Notes under the pieces: generated by a model
What the model was told of the DNA's origin: nothing
What the model saw: only the letters and a program-made list of their open reading frames with translations
Databases searched by the model: none
NCBI GenBank assembly: GCA_002007465.1
Contig: LNAC01000279.1
Span: 1,996,463 to 2,060,462, forward strand
DNA length: 64,000 nucleotides
Reading direction: 5' to 3'
From: Ailurus styani
Taxonomy: Eukaryota; Chordata; Mammalia; Carnivora; Ailuridae
Position numbers and translations under genes: made by a program
Shown here: positions 33,400 to 45,900 of the stretch, in pieces
Layout of the letters: every line of letters begins with the position of its first letter
Position numbering within the stretch: position 1 is the stretch's first letter

Positions 33400-33780
33400 T
33401 CTGATCATCTGACCTAAGGAAAGACCCCCAAACCTAGGGAAATACTGATGCACAAAAATGTTCATCTCGGGGTAATTAAAAATAAATAGGAGCAAAGCAA
33501 ATACAGCAAAAAAAGGAGAGACTTTGGCAGATCCACAGGGGAGGATATTACACACTCATTACAAAGTACCCTGAGGAAGAACGTTAATGACCTTGGGACG
33601 TACCCACATTCCAATGTTAAGTGGCAGAAGTGAGCGCCATGCAGGCACACGCAGACGCGCGCGTGCACACACACGCACACACACACGCACACACACTCCG
33701 CACTAAGACTGTACCCGGGATGTAACTGGTGGAGAAGGACTGACAAGGACAGGCCAGTGCTGTTGGAAGCAGGTGCCTCA
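33400..33780 (+). mobile_element. L1M ORF2 3'/UTR-like fragment
   Basis: The order 'tactgatgcacaaaaatgtt' and 'catctcggggtaattaaaaa' (33443-33482), 'cagatccacaggggaggata' (33528), 'ttacacactcattacaaagt' (33548), 'gaacgttaatgaccttggga' (33579) and 'atgttaagtggcagaag' (33614) parallels an L1M segment with GTTCATC.CAGCATTATT, ATGGAATATTATGCAGCCATT and ATGTTAAGTGAAAAAAGC. It is strongly diverged. A CA tract (33644-33699) follows. Confidence 0.55.
33644..33699. repeat. Interrupted (CA)n with a CGCGCG core
   Basis: CA units flank a GACGCGCGCGTG centre at about 33652-33665. Alternating purine-pyrimidine throughout makes it a Z-DNA candidate. Confidence 0.85.
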
Positions 33781-35454
33781 TTTCGTACGTTTGCCCCAGA
33801 GAAGGGGGCACGCCACACCACACAGGGCCCCACAGGGAAGCACCCACTTCGGGCCAGGAGGCAGAAGCAGGAGCAGGGGGAAGGCCTGGGCTACCGTTTT
33901 TATCGGGTTTTCTGCAGGAAAGTCCAGGCAGGGCAGGGGACCGGGCTTAGGACTGGAATCGTTCTGCCAGCCTCTGGGCGGCAAAGGTGGTCTCTCGGGC
34001 CTGGTCTCCGCCCCGGCTGGATTTCGGGCAGGGGCAACCCCGGCGTGGCGTGTGGGAATCGGATAAGGAGGGGTTTGGGGCCGTGGACGCGGGGTTGCTC
34101 AGTCTGGGTGTGAAGGACAGGCGTCGGCTGGTGCTGGGAGCGCGGGCCGTCCCAGCCCGGGGGCCGCAGAACCCAGGGCAGCACAAGGACACAGAGCGCG
34201 GGGCCCGGAGGCAAGGCCATCGGGCCTGGGAGGAAAAGGCGCCGAACAGACGAATCTAAACGGCAAGAAAACCCAAACCCAAACTCGAAGAAGCTCACAC
34301 ACACACTCTCACACCGTGTCTCACACACGCACACATTTAATTCTGTTTTGAAAAGGCGTAGAGACAGGTCGGGCGGGGAGGAAACGTCCCAGAAAGGCTG
34401 CTTATGTTCTCTGCGTGGGGCATCGAAGGTGTCCCTTCCCTCACGTTCTTGTGACCGTCTTCATTCTCAGATCCCGTGCGGGCGACTCGACATCATTGGT
34501 CAAGTCAGGATAAAGGGTTTAGACCAGGCAGGGGGCCGCCCCGCGCTGGGCCTCGGTGGGCCCCGGAGCCCTGGCCCAGAGCCGCCCCTCCAGGCCCCAG
34601 GCCCCGCGGCCCGGCGAGCCCCGCGGTGGCTCCAGCAGCTGTGACTCACGGCGCCGGCATCCCAGCCCCGGGGGGGAAACAAGGATAGGAAGTGTGGGGC
34701 GCGATGCTAACCCCCAAGGGGAACCACGCCTGCATCGTGCCGGGGACCAGTTTTCAGCTCTTCGGTATGTGACGTGGGCGCCCCGTGGACCCAGCGCCGA
34801 GGGCAGCCGGCTCCACGCTCACAGGGTCCAGGTGGCCCCCGAGTCCCTCTTCCGCCCTCGGGGCTTGGCCCCGCCAGCCTCGGCCAGGGCCAGGGGCCAG
34901 GCTGCAGGGCACAGTCAGGGAAGCCAGGACCCCGGCGTCCGAGCCGTTTTATCAGAATCCCAAGCAGAGCGGCCACGTCCTGTGACTGCCCCAGGGTGTC
35001 ACTGTCCCCCGGCTTGGTCACCAAGTCCTGGCTTCAGCATTCAAGTCCTGCGTCCCCTCTGTCCTGGACAAACAGGAATGGCTGGTCACGGAATCCCAGG
35101 GGCCCCCAATTCTCCCCTCCAGGCCCCAGCCCTGAGAGCAGGGGGGAGGGGAGGGGGGCAGGGGTGAGTCTGGGGTGAGGAGAATCCTCCTGGGGTGATA
35201 TCCTGACCAACCAGCTGCCTCCCGTCTCCAGACCAGACCTCAGTTCGCCTGTGACCCTCAAGAGGCCAGTTAAAGTGCCCGGCGACGCAGACCTCTTGTC
35301 ACCATTTTCTCAGGCATTTTAAACCACGTTACACAGGGGGCGTTGTTTAGACGTTGTGGCAAAATGCATTTTTGCTCAGTAGTGTGATTCCCTGCACCCG
35401 GGATCTGGGCACAGAAAATAAAGACTCCGACGTCAAACAATCTGAAGGTCGCGC
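33781..35454. other. GC-rich DNA, no gene recognised
   Basis: CpG density rises at about 34540-34690 and includes CCGCGG sites. A short interrupted CA tract sits at 34297-34334. No exon with supported splice sites was seen. Confidence 0.45.
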
Positions 35455-35690
35455 TGGAAACCCCAGACATTGAGCGACCCCCTTGGCTTGAGGCATTGCA
35501 GGGACGCGCCGCGCCGGCCGCCGGCCCTCAGCCCCATGCAGGCTCAGCGACGGCCAGGCTCGTGGCCCCCTGCCTGACCGACGGCTCTCTGGAATATTCC
35601 ACACGTCCAGCCGGGACACGGGAGGAGGAGCCCGCCACGCCGGGCTTCGAGGTCTGCGCCCACCGTCCCGGGAGCAGCTCCAGCCTGTCC
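35455..35690. promoter_or_regulatory. CpG-dense segment (CpG-island-like)
   Basis: By eye there are about two dozen CpG dinucleotides in roughly 200 bp, including a GACGCGCCGCGCCGGCCGCC core at 35513-35532. That is denser than the already GC-rich surroundings. Such clusters often mark promoters, but no first exon is visible and subtelomeric DNA is generally CpG-rich, so a promoter role is only a possibility. Confidence 0.35.
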
Positions 35691-37310
35691 TGGAATCTGC
35701 CGTCAGCGTCTGGCTTGGGGGACGTGGCCTCTGTGAGCGCACACGGCCCCAACGGTGTGAGCGGGGCCACTCGGCTCACATTCCAGAAGGATCGGGGCAC
35801 AGGAGGGACACCCCCTGGGAGAGCCGGGAGGCCGGGGGGCGGTGTCTGCGGTGCCCCGTGGCGCCCCAACACTTGCTCCCCAGCGAGGCTGAGAGAGGCC
35901 GCCCTCCTGTCCCCCCTTGGTTTGCAGGCTCAACGTGACCTCCAGGGACTCAGCCGGCCCCGCCCCACGGGAGCCCGGGTGCTGTGCGGGGGGCGCTGGC
36001 CTCGGCTTCCGGGGAGCCCCCCTGCCCCGTCGGGCTGCGGTCACCTACCGTCCCAGGGGCTGCGGCGTCCACACGGTGCCGGCTAGACCCCCGACTCGCC
36101 AGGCTTCCTGAGCCCCCTGGGGGCGAACAAAGCCTGCCTTAGAGAAAGGAGGTTTTCATCTGGAAAAGCCATCTCTTACTCATGTGTCTGCCTGGAGACC
36201 ATCTGTGTGCGGCCGTGAGCAGGACACTGGCGAGTCAGCCGCCGTGGGGTGGCTGCGCTTCAAGGAGCTGTCAGCAGGAGAAACGGTAGGGGTTAAACTG
36301 GTTTCCTGTCCTGGAACATTTGGGGATTTTTATCACACGTCACAGTCTCCGACAGCCTCCGGGGCCTTTGGAATATTCCAGCACGGCTGCCAGTTCCTTG
36401 GGCCCTTCGTGGTCCAGCCACAGGGGGCCCTGCATGGCTCCGGCACCCTCTGGAGGGGTCGGGGGGCAGATCGGGGCCTTGAGTCACCGGTGCGAGAGGA
36501 GGGCCTCTGGGGTGAGAGAGGAGGTGTTCCCGAGGCCCGGGCCACACGCGGGAGGGGAGGCAGGCGTGCGTTCTGGGCTCTGCGGGGGGCACTCTAACGC
36601 AGGTCCGCACGGGGAGCACCCCACCTGTCACCTGCTCCCCCAGGTGCGTGTGGGGGGTTGCCGACAACAAAGGAGAGGACAACGGAGTTTCCTGGGAACT
36701 CAGGACAGGAGTCCCCACCTCTCTGCCCTCTCTGTCCCCATCCCTGTGCAGGGGGGACCTTGTTTTCTCCTTCTGCAGATGGGATCCTTCTGCTGCCTGG
36801 AGGAGGGGGTCCTGGCCACAGCACCCCAAGGCCTGCATGGTGGCCCAGCTCCAACTACAGCCCCTGCCTCCCCACGTCCAGGGAGGGCCCAGACTCTCCT
36901 GCTGGGCCACCAGCCCTGGGCCAGTGCACCTGCCGGGAGGCCGGCCCGGGGCTGCGTGCAGGCCTCTGGGGTCCGCAGGGGCTGGTTCTGAGCTGGGCAG
37001 CCCCCAGACTCAGAGTTCCCCCAAAGGAACAGGGTGCTGGGAGGTCAGAGAGGGGCTACACAGATCTGACAGCCCCTGCCGGGGCCCACCACCCCCCAGA
37101 GCCCCAGAAAGCAGATGCAGTGGGTGCGTCCGGGCGTGGGGACCGGCCAGAGACCCACCTCTGCCACCGCGGCCGTACGCTTGGCCAGTGCCCAGCCTCT
37201 GGGTCTGTCCCCGCACCGTAGATAGAGCGCTGAACGCTCCGCAGTCCGTACTGGGCCCTCCGGCGGTGCGGCCCCAGCCTCGGTCTGGCCTGTTGGTGTC
37301 TGACCCCCCG
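35691..37310. other. No gene recognised
   Basis: GC-rich sequence. The block at 36120-36370 is less GC-rich and has a GTAGGG at 36286-36291 that could serve as a donor, but no acceptor-bounded frame is convincing. A plus frame across 36648-37721 runs through the hAT-like relic, so it is not a gene. Confidence 0.4.
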
Positions 37311-37525
37311 CTAAGAACGGTTTTAACATCTGTAAATGGGGGTGACGGAGAAGACCCGTGGAGACGACACGAAATTCGAATTTCATGTCCACAGATACCT
37401 TTTCATTGTGGCAGGACCACGCCTACGTGTTCGCATGGCGTCCACGGTGGCTTTTGTGACAGAGGCCAGGTGGCCCCAGAGCCTAAACAGACGGAGTTTG
37501 CCGAGCCCTGGGCTAGGCCACTGCT
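37311..37525. mobile_element. Non-autonomous hAT-like DNA transposon relic
   Basis: The order 'aacggttttaacatctgtaa', 'acgaaattcgaatttcatgt', 'ccacagataccttttcattg', 'gcaggaccacgcctacgtgt', 'ggcttttgtgacagaggcca', 'gagcctaaacagacggag' and 'tttgccgagccctgg' matches a common mammalian repeat that ends with AGTTTGCCGACCCCTGC. I believe it is a hAT/Charlie-type element but cannot give the exact family. No transposase is present. Confidence 0.6.
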
Positions 37526-40500
37526 CCCCCACTCCCCCGCCACCTGCCACCTGCCGAACACGCGGGCCTCCAGCCAGGCCCACGCTGGGCTCCGGCTTTC
37601 CTCCCATCCCCGGGGGCTAACCCCCTCCCGTCTCTGCCCCAGGCGACAAAATCCCTCAGCCAAGGTTTTGGTTCTCTACGCTTTCTGGGAATATTCTAGA
37701 AAATCCACATGTGACGTTTAAGAAGCAGACACCTTTAAGGGTCCCCCCAAAGCATCCCGTGGACACTGATCCAGAGGCCTCTTCCCCCCGGATCCTGGGC
37801 TCCTCGGGCCCTGATGTCCCCTTGCTGCCTGTGGCCGCCTCGATCACCAGCCCGCAGGGGTCCAGCCGCGTGGCTCAGAGCCCGGGCTGGTGTCCGTGGC
37901 CTGAGGGGTCCGGAAGGAGAGCCCTCCCTGTGCGTTCTCCGAGGCGACAGCAGGAGGCCTCACACCCCTTCCCGGGGCTCTGGTTCCTGGGAACGGCAGC
38001 CGCGTGGGGCGTGGTGGGGACAGGAATTCTGCGCCCCTGGCAAGTCAGTGGGGCTAAGTCTGGGCATCCAGGGTCATGCTTTGGCTGGTGTGGGGCCAAG
38101 CTTTCCTGACATCCTGCTGGGTCCTGGCTGGCGACAGGGGATGTGGTCGCAGCCATAAACCCTGAGCCGGGGGTCGCCCGAAGTCCTTGGTGGGAGATGG
38201 CTAGGGGTGGGGGTATGGCCCCGAGGAGGTGGGGGGGGGATCGGGCCTGGTCCTCGGCCCGCATGAGAGCATCCAGGCTCAGATCACCTGAGGCCCTCGT
38301 CTCACCGCTCCCGCATGCCAGAAAGTTCTGGGGACTCCACTTTCCCCCGAAACAAACAGCAGACGCCACCATTGCTGCTCCCAGAAGGGTCAGATGGCCC
38401 GGGGAGGGACAGCTCTCAGACCCACTGCACACCGCTGGGCACCACGGGCTCTGGGATGAGGGGGTCCCATCTCAGAAACGTTCCACCTGGTTCCTCTCTT
38501 GGTCCAAATGCTGATGGCAGGCGTCAGAGCGTCCGGCACGGGGCTCAGCCGTTCGTGGCAGGGGGACCCCGTGCCTAAGTCGCAGGCCGGGAAGCAAACG
38601 TCCACACGTGGCCCACCTCTGCAGCTGCCTGCCTTGGGACTTCGGATCCACACACCGCGTGTCCTCTGGCCAGGCCATGGCACAGAGAGCCTCCCAGGGA
38701 CCTTTTGGGGCTGAGGCTCCTCACTCCCTGTCCCTGGCAGGTCCACAGAGAACATTCTCTGCGCTTCCCGCTCTGCTGTCTCCTGGCCCTACTGAGCTCC
38801 AAGGTGGGGATGGGTGTCTGCATTGGAGGAGGGAGGGGGCCGCCAGCTGGAAACCCACGTGGACGGCGGAGGCCGCACACATTCCACCCGAGCCTGGCCT
38901 TCCATTCACCAGCCATTTTCTGCCCTGGGGAACCTTCCAGAAGGTGGGGGGCAGAGGAGCGGCTGTCAGGAAGTGGCCCTGTCTCCTGGGTGGAGAGCAG
39001 TCCTCCAGGCTGCCTGGGGTCCCATGGAGGCTGGAGGCCCAAGGAGAACGCGCAGGACAGTGGGGGATGGGAGGGCTTCTTGGAGGAGGTGGCGGGGGTG
39101 GCGGTGAGGGACACGAACCAGAGGGAGACCAGGTGGAGGAGAGATTTCTAGTAGGGAAAGGGGAAGGACGGGCACACATACTCACAGGCATGTGATGAGA
39201 CCCAAGTGTTTCCTTTTTAAAAGGGCTCCGTTTGTCCCCATGGCCACCACTTGGTTCCTCTGGGGCCACGGGGTTGCCACGGGGTTGACCATGTGCCCCC
39301 ATCCCCACCCCTCAGGCCATCTGTTACCTCATCTTTTGCTCCCGCTGTGGAAAAAGAAACAAACAGCCTCCCTCCACTCCCCAGCCTCCCGAAAGCTCCC
39401 GTCACGCCCGGAGGGCCCGCCAAGAACGGTCAGAGGTCCAGAAGGTTCTTCCACCAACATCAGCTCAGGTAGTCCCCGTCATCGTCCCCCAGAAACAGGG
39501 AGCCTGGGCTCTGCAGAGTGACCCACGGCCTGAAGGAGGCCCCGGGGTCTGGGCAGCCCCGCACCTTCCCGTGGCTCCCGGACCTGAGGTCCAGGAGGTT
39601 CTCATATGTTCAGTCCCAAATCCTGGGCCCTTCCAACCAGAAGGTGGCCTAGTCTCAGCAAGCAGCCTGTCCTGAGGGCGCCCCGTTTGAGGAGGAAGTA
39701 GGGTTAGCCGAGGGGGAGGCTCTGGAGAGAGCCGGGGCCCCCGGAGCATCTCCGTCCGGGTCTGAGGGGCCCCAACAAGCGGGAAGCGAGGCTGCCCGGT
39801 GCACATGGCCCTCAGGAGCCCAGGACCCCCAGGAGCCCACCCGTGCAGAAGGCTCTTGTGGGGACGTCGCCAGAGAGGTGGTGGCCTACTGGTGCGTGCA
39901 GGAGCGTGGCCTTCCGGGGAGCGGCTGTGCTCAGGGAAGGGGCCCGTGGAGGCTGGAGGGCGCAGGGCCATGGTGAGTGTGCAGTGGTGCGTGTGTTGTC
40001 ACGTGTGTGTCGGCAGGGAGGTTGGAAAGGGCCTACTATGTGCTGGCGTTTCACACAGCATCCTTCTAGGCCTTGATTCAGCTCAGCAGGGAGAGGAGCT
40101 CTGAGACCACAGCCAACAGCGAGCTCATCACTGGCTCCCAGACACAGCCCAGAAGGGCAGCATCTGCTGATCCCTGAGGTGCCCCACGGCCACTGTGGCC
40201 ACGTGAGGCCCGCCGACGCAGTGCCACGGAGAGCTGTGCGCCGTGGGCTCCGCACACCACAGCCAGGGCAACCAGCCAGGGCAACCAGCCACGGCTGTGG
40301 TGCAAAGGGCCTGGGGCCGCCCTCTTCCACACATAAGTGGAGCCTGGAAAGGGTAAGCAGACGGCCCGGGCCAGGTGTCCAGTGAGATGCAGGCTGTGAC
40401 AGGCAGATCTTCTGTGCCAAGGCAGGCCCCCCACTCTGTCCCTGTCTCGGTCTCTCCCCCTCTCCCCGAGGACGGCTTCTCTAGCAAGGCCCCGTGAGAG

Positions 40501-41010
40501 CGAGAGCTCGGAGCCCAGAAACGCCCCCTCGCAGACAGAAGCCTCCTGCGGGCTGCCCAGGCCCCGAGACATCAGCCGGTGGCGAGGCTTACGCACCAGG
40601 ATGGCTGTGAGGCTGGTGACGACCGCGGCCACGTCTGCCTCCGCCTGGCCTCGGTCCCAGGCCAGGGGCTCCTGCTGCTCTCCCTTCCCCAGGTGCCCCG
40701 GCTTCTAGAACATTCCAGCCGGTGGGGGCAGCATGGGAGGGCTGCTTTTTGCTCCAGAAACCACCCAGCCCGGCTTCCTCCCTCCAGCATTTAGAAGGAG
40801 CGGCACGGGCTTTGAAGGGCACCGGTGTGTACACGCCACTTAAAGGGGAGCCTCTGACTATTTTCTCAATGGAAGAGCAAATATTTGCATCTTATAAACT
40901 GAAGGACAGGCTGGAGTGTGTGGGAATACCAAATGCGGGGCGCTGCCACCGCGGCTCCGCGGGGAGTGGGCAGGAAAACAGACTGCTGGCGGCTTGGTTT
41001 CGCTCCGTGT
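37526..41010. other. GC-rich DNA, no gene recognised
   Basis: Stop-poor frames overlap on both strands. Two 14-bp tandem copies of CAACCAGCCAGGG-type sequence occur near 40260-40290. A weak L2/MIR-like phrase (cctactatgtgctggc) lies at about 40038-40053. A less GC-rich, TATAAA-containing block lies at 40855-40930. Confidence 0.45.
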
Positions 41011-41026
41011 GAAGGACAGAAGGAAG

Positions 41027-41310
41027 GGGCACCTGGGTGGCTCAGTGGGTTAAAGCCTCTGCCTTCGGCTCAGGTCATGATCCCAGGGTCCTGGGATCGA
41101 GGCCCGCATCGGGCTCCCTGCTCAGCAGGGAGCCTGCTTCCTCCTCTCTCTCTGCCTGCCTCTCTGCCTACTTGTGATCTCTCTCTCTGTGTCACATAAA
41201 TACATAAAATCTTTAAAAAAAAAAAAAAAAGACCNNNNNNNNNNNNNNNNNNNNNNNNNNNNNNNNCCAGCNAAAAAAAAAAAAAAAAACTTTAAAAAAA
41301 AAAAAAAAAA
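41027..41310 (+). mobile_element. CAN-SINE, mustelid-type, with an assembly gap and doubled tail
   Basis: The head GGGCACCTGGGTGGCTCAGT is followed by GGGTTAAAGCCTCTGCC, 'ggtcatgatcccagggtcct', 'tgctcagcagggagcctgct', a CT-rich body and ATAAAATCTTTAAAAA. The first A-tail ends near 41230. After the gap and a CCAGC remnant, a second CTTTAAA-containing A-tail appears. Flanks near 41012-41026 and 41311-41324 (A.AACAGAAGGAAG type, one mismatch) look like target-site copies, so everything between belongs to the insertion. The doubled tail suggests a nested or tandem SINE or an assembly error. Confidence 0.92.
41235..41266. other. Assembly gap (32 N, plus one N at 41272)
   Basis: The unresolved bases lie inside the SINE's A-rich 3' region, between GACC and CCAGC. 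The stated length may not be the true length. Confidence 0.99.
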
Positions 41311-41324
41311 AGAACAGAAGGAAG

Positions 41325-42785
41325 GCCCGCCCGTCGGGGGCGCAGGGCAGGGCGCCCGGGTCTCTGCGCCCGGAGGGGGAGCAGCGGGGGGCGGCCGGGG
41401 GCGGCCGGGGTCCCGAGTCTGCTCGACCCCTTTCCTGCCGGCCTCTCGGTCTGGAAACAGAAGGGAGGCGGGGGGTCCTCCGCCTGCTGGGGTGTCTTCG
41501 CTGGCCCCGGGGGAGACCCTGCTAGGCTCCTCCCTCCCCGTGGGCACGTGACAGCCACCAGCCCGGCCATGTGGAGAGGGTGACCGTCGGCCGACTGCCC
41601 TTCGGCTCATGCTGCCTGTGCCAGTTGTTTAGGTTATTGAAACAAAACAAAACAAAACAAAGGCCAGCTGCAGCCTGGAGAGCAGGAAGAGGGCCGCGGA
41701 AGGGAGCTGGTGGGAGGGCACCGGGCCTGCAGAGGACAGGGGTGCAGGGGCCAGGGCGGGGGGTGCTGCGCTGGGAGGCTCTGCTCCGGGGGCCCGAGGA
41801 CCCGGGGCTGCTGGGGAGGCGCGCAGAGCCGCCGACCCCGATGCGGGAGATCCAGCTCAGGGGCCTCGGGCCGCTCGCCGACCAGTCTGGGGTCTAGCCT
41901 GGGGGTCTAGCCTGGGGGTCTCCGGCAAGACCCAGCCCGTCCCCGTGTCTTTCTGCATGAGCTCTGGAGGCCTTCTTTTCTGACCCCTGCTGCAATCCTG
42001 ATGCTCTGCTCTGGATGTTTCCATCAGTCGTCCCCATCAGCTCCGGGCCTGCATCTCCACTGTCCCCATGGGAAGGGCCCAGCGCTGGTGGAAGCATCCA
42101 GAACAGGTCAGGTCAGGAAGGAAAATAGCCACGCCAACAAGCAGACAGACAGACAGATTGGGTTTTCAGAGTCAGGATTCTCTGGCTCTTGACCTTGTAA
42201 ATGACCCTATGTCCTGTGGCCCTGATTCAGGGACAGGGCGGGAGGTTGTGTGCAGGCCGGCCTCAGGTCCAGGGGTCCCCAGGGTCCCCTCAGTGCAGCC
42301 TCAGGTCCCCACCTAGGACGAGAGGGAGAAAGCCACCAGCCTCCCATCACGCCCAGTGGGCCTTGGGGTCCAGACAGTTCGGGGTTCAAGGCAGGACTGC
42401 ACAGGCCGCTGTCCCAACAGGCACTACCATGGGGAGGGGTCCCCCCCTCCGAGGGACCCCCACAAGGGTGGCATCAGCAGCGGCTGGGAGGTGAGGGGCT
42501 GCCCACTGTGTGACCCCAGGGAGAGCTCAGGCTGTGCGCAGGGCTTTGCTCTGTACGTCACGTGGCTCCAGGATTACGGGCGCGTGGCTGGCCTGAGGTG
42601 TCGGGACGGTGCTCTTCTGGGCCCAGTGACGGTCGGGGACAAAGGTACCCCTGAGGTGGGAGCTGGTATCGCTGTCCTCAGCTTTTGCCCGGCCCTGCCG
42701 CCCAGACGCCCCACTGCGGCCTCCCTGCTGCCCTCCCAGGTGCCTGCCCTCGACCGCAGAGTGTCCTGTCCACCCATGTCCATCA
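41325..42785. other. No gene recognised
   Basis: GC-rich sequence. It contains an (AAAAC)n tract at 41640-41661, GGGGGCGGCC repeats near 41388-41410 and a 13-bp tandem duplication (GGTCTAGCCTGGG) at 41891-41916. No exon is supported. Confidence 0.45.
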
Positions 42786-42985
42786 AGTCCAGGCCACGTC
42801 TGCTCCATGTGCACACGTCTATGTGGCTGTGCTGGCCGTGTGTGTACATGAGCACATATGTGTCTGGTGTGAGCACATGCATGTGTGTGCACATGTATTC
42901 ACCCATGCCTGCATTCGTGTGCACCTGTGCTGTGTGCATGCACGTGCACATGCGGGTATGTGAGTGTGTGCGTGTGTGTGTGTCT
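42786..42985. repeat. Degenerate (TG)n-rich tract
   Basis: About 200 bp is enriched in TGTG/CATG/GCACAC words, most regular at about 42870-42985. It is an old microsatellite decayed by substitution, and it explains the Cys/Val/His/Met-rich open frames here. Confidence 0.7.
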
Positions 42986-45900
42986 TTAAGGAAGGACAGA
43001 ACACTCTGGAAGGCTGGTCTCTCCCGGGGTAGCCCAGGCTCCCGTGACGGCTCTCATGTGGAGGTACCTGGAAGGGCCGCTGGTCCTCATGATCTCCAAG
43101 CCCAGCGCCCCACATTCCTTAGAGGAGCCCCCGATAGGTGTCATGAGTGTGCAAACTGCTCGGGAAGGATCGGGAAGGGAGCTTCCACCAGCTCCAGGGA
43201 AGCAAGGAAACCTGCTGCTCAGCCCGGGTTGTGAGCAGACCCAGAGGAAACAGGACCCAGCCCCAGCCAGCCGCATGCCTGCCTCCAACTGCCCTGGGCT
43301 GCTTCCATCTGCCCTGACAGCCCCCCCAGGCTTCCGTGCCACTCCGGGCAAAAAGCCCTGAGCAGAAACCAAGGCCCCCTGGGCACCCTCTGGCTGGGGA
43401 GACAGGGCTGCTGACCTCGCCAGGAGCTGCGTGGCTCTTCTTGACCTCCGGGGAGCCCCACATGCCATGCTGGCTGCCCTTTGAAGAGCAGCTGATTATC
43501 TCAAATGCCAGGCCCGCGGGAAGCCTCTGCCACCACCCCCACCCCCCGTGGGGGACCACAGGGCTGCTGGCTGCTCGGCGGCGGGCGGCCGCCTCTCAGA
43601 GAACGGGAAGCTTTGGATTTGCGTCAGTGCCGAGCTGGCCAGGAGGGGCCCTCACACCGGGCGCCTGGCAGCCTCCTAGGGTCTCAGTGACGTCATGGCT
43701 CTCAGTCACCCGCCCTGCAGGGCAAAGGGGGACCCAGGCAGGCGGCCCGTCCACTCAGGTGCTGCCTGCTGAGTGTGCAGCTCCATCTCCCCGAGAGCCG
43801 GGCAGCTCGGGCAGCGGGGTTTCCAGAAGCAGTTTCCATGATGCAAGCGTCCCGGGGTCGGGCCCCAGGAGGAGGGAGCGGAAGCTGGCTCCTCTCCCTC
43901 CATGGGCTCCTGAGAGTAGCAGCTTGCCATCCCGTGGCCACCAGAGGCCTCCAGCTAACTGAGGGACTTGGCAGGGGCCCGGCCACTGCCATAAACCAGC
44001 AATTTTGCGGAGATAAAAGGAGCCTCGGAGGACCCGACTCGAAAACACAGGCACTAGAAGCTCATGGAAAAAAACGCTCACTTCCTGATGCCTTTTCCTT
44101 CGTGTCCCGTGGAGGCTGAGGCTCCGGCTGGGTTTGAACTGATCTGCGTGACCCCCACTGCCCCTCGCGCCTCCCACGTGTGACCTTCCCAGCCCCCGCT
44201 TTGTCCCTGACCGCTCCCACTCTGGGGCAGGGAAGTGAGTCTCCTGAGAGATGGGACATTTTATCCTGGCACAGGCCCTCTGAGAAGGTGTCCCCAAACC
44301 CCGTTGAGCCCGCTCTGAGCTGAAGCACTAGCGTGTCTTCCTGTCATTCCTCCATGGGGTGTCCCATCAACAGGGTGTCCCCTGACGCCTCCCCAAAGGG
44401 ACCCCCCCACCGGCAGCTTAAATTTCCTCAGCTCTGATCTGCACACACCCTCTGCACCCTGTGCAGGCCCGTGGTGCCTCAGTTTACCCACTAAGAATGC
44501 CTCCGCCTCCAAGCAGCAAGCCAGGAGGACCCCTCTATGCTCGCCCAGAACGCCCAGTGCCCCGGCCCGACCGTGGCCGCTTGCTCCAGCTCACGCTGCC
44601 CTGGGCCCCCGGCCCTCGGTGGGAGGCCTGCCTCCCCAGCCACGCCGTGCTCGTCAGAGGCCGAAGCCCACGTGCTAGTCCATGATGCCAAGTACCGGGC
44701 TGGGTGCCGAGCACACAGGACACGCACCTTGTCCCTGGCCCTTGCCCACTCTGTGGCTCAAGCCTCGTGTCTTTGTTTACTAGGAGCACTGGTCTTCTCT
44801 CCTCAGTCAATCTGAGAACCCAGCCAGAGGGGGCCTGGGGCCTCCTCACCCTCGCCAGGCGGCTGTCCAGGCCCTGCAGGGAAGCACTCCGGGTGCCCCC
44901 ACTCGAAAGGAACACTCCGTCTTGGAGCGCCATCGTCTGTGCTTCCTGGGGCCCCGCCTCAGAGGCTGACGTGGGTCCAGGGTCTCCTGGGCTCCGCTCA
45001 CGCTGGCCGGGGCTCGCGCGGTGAGGGTGGGAGGGAGGGGGCCCAGGCTGCCTGCTGCTGAGCAGCCTTCCGTGTTGGCGGACGACTCCCAGGCGGGGCT
45101 GGAGTTTGGGGGGTGGTCGGGGCCATGCCGGGCCCCTTCCTGGGACGCAGCCCTGTGGGCCGTGGGCCTGGGCATCCGCCCCGTACCCCGCCACTCCTGC
45201 CCCTCGCAGACCGGCTCTGTCGCCCCAGGCGGCCGGAACACAGCCACACAAGCCGGGTGGGTTTGACCACAGAAATCCCTTCTCGCCCTCGCTTCTGACT
45301 CTGGAGGCCAGGGGCCGAGATCACGGTGTGGCAGGACTGGTTCCCCCCTGGGCTCCTGCGGGGCCGGGGCTGGGGGTGCAGTCTGCTCCCACCTCGCTCG
45401 CTCCCAGCCTCTGCGCCGAGCCCCGGCTCCCTGGGGCCCCGGCCGGTAGCGTCCGTGGCTCTGCTCCGGGACTCCACCCTTGCACGGCCTTGTCCCCGAG
45501 TGTCTGCTCTGCTCTTTCCCGCCATCGGACTGACGCCCCCGCCTCCCACCAGCCACGAGGATCTCATCTTGCCCCTTCCCTCTATCCTGGCTGCGAAGGT
45601 CCTCGTTCCACAGACGGTCACGCTCACAGGTCGGGGAGACGCCTTTCCCGGGGCCACCGCCCAGCCCACTCAGCCTGGTTAGCAGGAAGAACGTCCCCAG
45701 TCACGAATAGCAGCCCGCTTGATGGGCCCAACCTGGCGCCTCAGGACCAGAGCAGGAAACTGAGTCTGAGGCTGGCGGCCGGCCCAGGCCAAGCATGGTG
45801 GGGGCAGGGCCAGGGCAAGAAGGTGGCCAGCTGTCCCCCCGACTCCGGGGGCTCCTGTGTGACTGGGGAGCTCCGCCCTGGCCCCGCCAAGCACCTCAGA

